Part shown: positions 63,834-64,000 of the stretch, in pieces | Layout: every line of letters starts with the position of its first letter | Position numbering within the stretch: position 1 is the stretch's first letter | The notes under the pieces: generated by a model | The model's input: the letters and a program-made list of their open reading frames with translations, nothing else | What the model was told of the DNA's origin: nothing | The model's database searches: none | Program-made: the position numbers and the translations under genes | Source of the DNA: an uncultured Candidatus Entotheonella sp. | GTDB lineage: Bacteria; Tectomicrobia; Entotheonellia; Entotheonellales; Entotheonellaceae | Length of the DNA stretch: 64,000 bases | Assembly (NCBI GenBank): GCA_958295825.1 | Contig: OY282375.1 | Location: 2,899,489 to 2,963,488 of the forward strand | Direction of reading: 5' to 3'

Positions 63834-64000
63834 TACTGATCTTCGGATTGTTGCCGCGCCAGCATGACGTGGTCGAGCATGATGTGCCCCCAGCCTCCGG
63901 TTTCGTCGTCGAACAGTTCCAATTGCAGACGCTGGCCAGCAACTTCGCCTAGGGGATAACGAGCCGCTTGAACCGTTCGGTATTCTCGCCTCGCCAGACG
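63834..64000 (-). CDS. C-terminal end of an unidentified protein (5' end outside window)
   Basis: The minus-strand frame enters from the window edge and reads EYRTVQAARYPLGEVAGQRL, then QLELFDDETGGWGHIMLDHV and ends at TAG 63834-63836. The GGWGHI-x-LD motif at the end of a beta-sandwich resembles the C-terminal module of glycoside hydrolases and related carbohydrate-binding proteins. Only the last ~55 residues are visible, so the enzyme class cannot be given. Confidence 0.55.

Noticed and set aside
1..64000. CRISPR array
   Set aside because: No regularly spaced direct repeats with unique spacers were found, including around the Tn7-like genes; the repeats at 15078-15182 are too few and unevenly spaced.

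Overview
The window is about 64 kb of high-GC bacterial DNA from a Gram-negative. Supporting signs are lipobox and Sec signal peptides, a TbpB-like surface lipoprotein, and an Aap/Bzt-type polar amino-acid ABC transporter. Gene content (Aap transporter, LLM flavin monooxygenases, UGSC selenoprotein, alpha-E/ATP-grasp cluster, DprE-like remnants) and short GAGCA-type inverted repeats fit Alphaproteobacteria or an uncultured lineage nearby. No rRNA or tRNA gene is visible, so I do not name a species.

Region by region. 1-4.7 kb: 3' part of an SbcC-like SMC ATPase, a SUMT/CobA methyltransferase, and a PolX-like protein that has lost its polymerase and PHP catalytic residues. 4.7-9.8 kb: three copies of one IS66 element (one apparently intact with an 8-bp target duplication, one frameshifted, one 178-bp stub). 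They sit in decayed genes: an HTH-type protein, an unknown protein and a DNA methyltransferase. 9.8-15.2 kb: a truncated LexA-like gene, then a Tn7-like transposition module tnsA-tnsB-tnsC-tniQ, a strong terminator and a candidate transposon end. tnsA and tnsB look like one fused gene split by a frameshift. 15.2-16.3 kb: decayed sequence.

16.3-20.4 kb: minus-strand operon of an NMT1-like binding protein, two LLM monooxygenases and a dienelactone hydrolase. 20.7-22.2 kb: hisN and a carboxylesterase. 22.2-27.4 kb: aapJ-aapQ-aapM-aapP, interrupted between M and P by an AT-richer two-gene insert (a two-TM membrane protein overlapping a proline-rich 47-aa protein). 27.5-30.3 kb: MFS transporter, transposase relic, Ldh2-family dehydrogenase lacking two expected histidines. 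30.8-36.6 kb: circularly permuted ATP-grasp protein, an alpha-E/ATP-grasp/alpha-E fusion, and a transglutaminase.

36.9-40.1 kb: tandem, nearly identical TbpB-like lipoproteins. 40.3-43.9 kb: orphan TRAP binding protein, a coiled-coil tail-anchored protein, and a conserved pair ending in a UGSC-family selenoprotein with an in-frame TGA, then a HIT protein. 44.1-49.5 kb: frameshifted HepT-like gene, HTTM-type membrane protein and partner, nitroreductase, Gfo/Idh/MocA oxidoreductase, DHA2 efflux pump. 49.8-52.3 kb: HicB-like remnant, SDR, cystathionine beta-lyase. 52.3-57.5 kb: insertion-sequence graveyard (IS5, IS630, a MITE) around a possible PD-(D/E)xK nuclease gene with four operator-like repeats and an RCC1-like secreted protein. 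57.5-61.9 kb: duplicated GT-C glycosyltransferase, one copy broken, flanking a chimera of DprE2-like and DprE1-like ends. 62-64 kb: AAA ATPase with PD-(D/E)xK tail and the C-terminus of another gene.

The best candidates for unusual biology are the TnsA/TnsB split fusion, the pseudo-PolX, the in-frame TGA selenoprotein, the membrane/proline-rich pair inside the aap operon, and the repeat-controlled nuclease-like gene.
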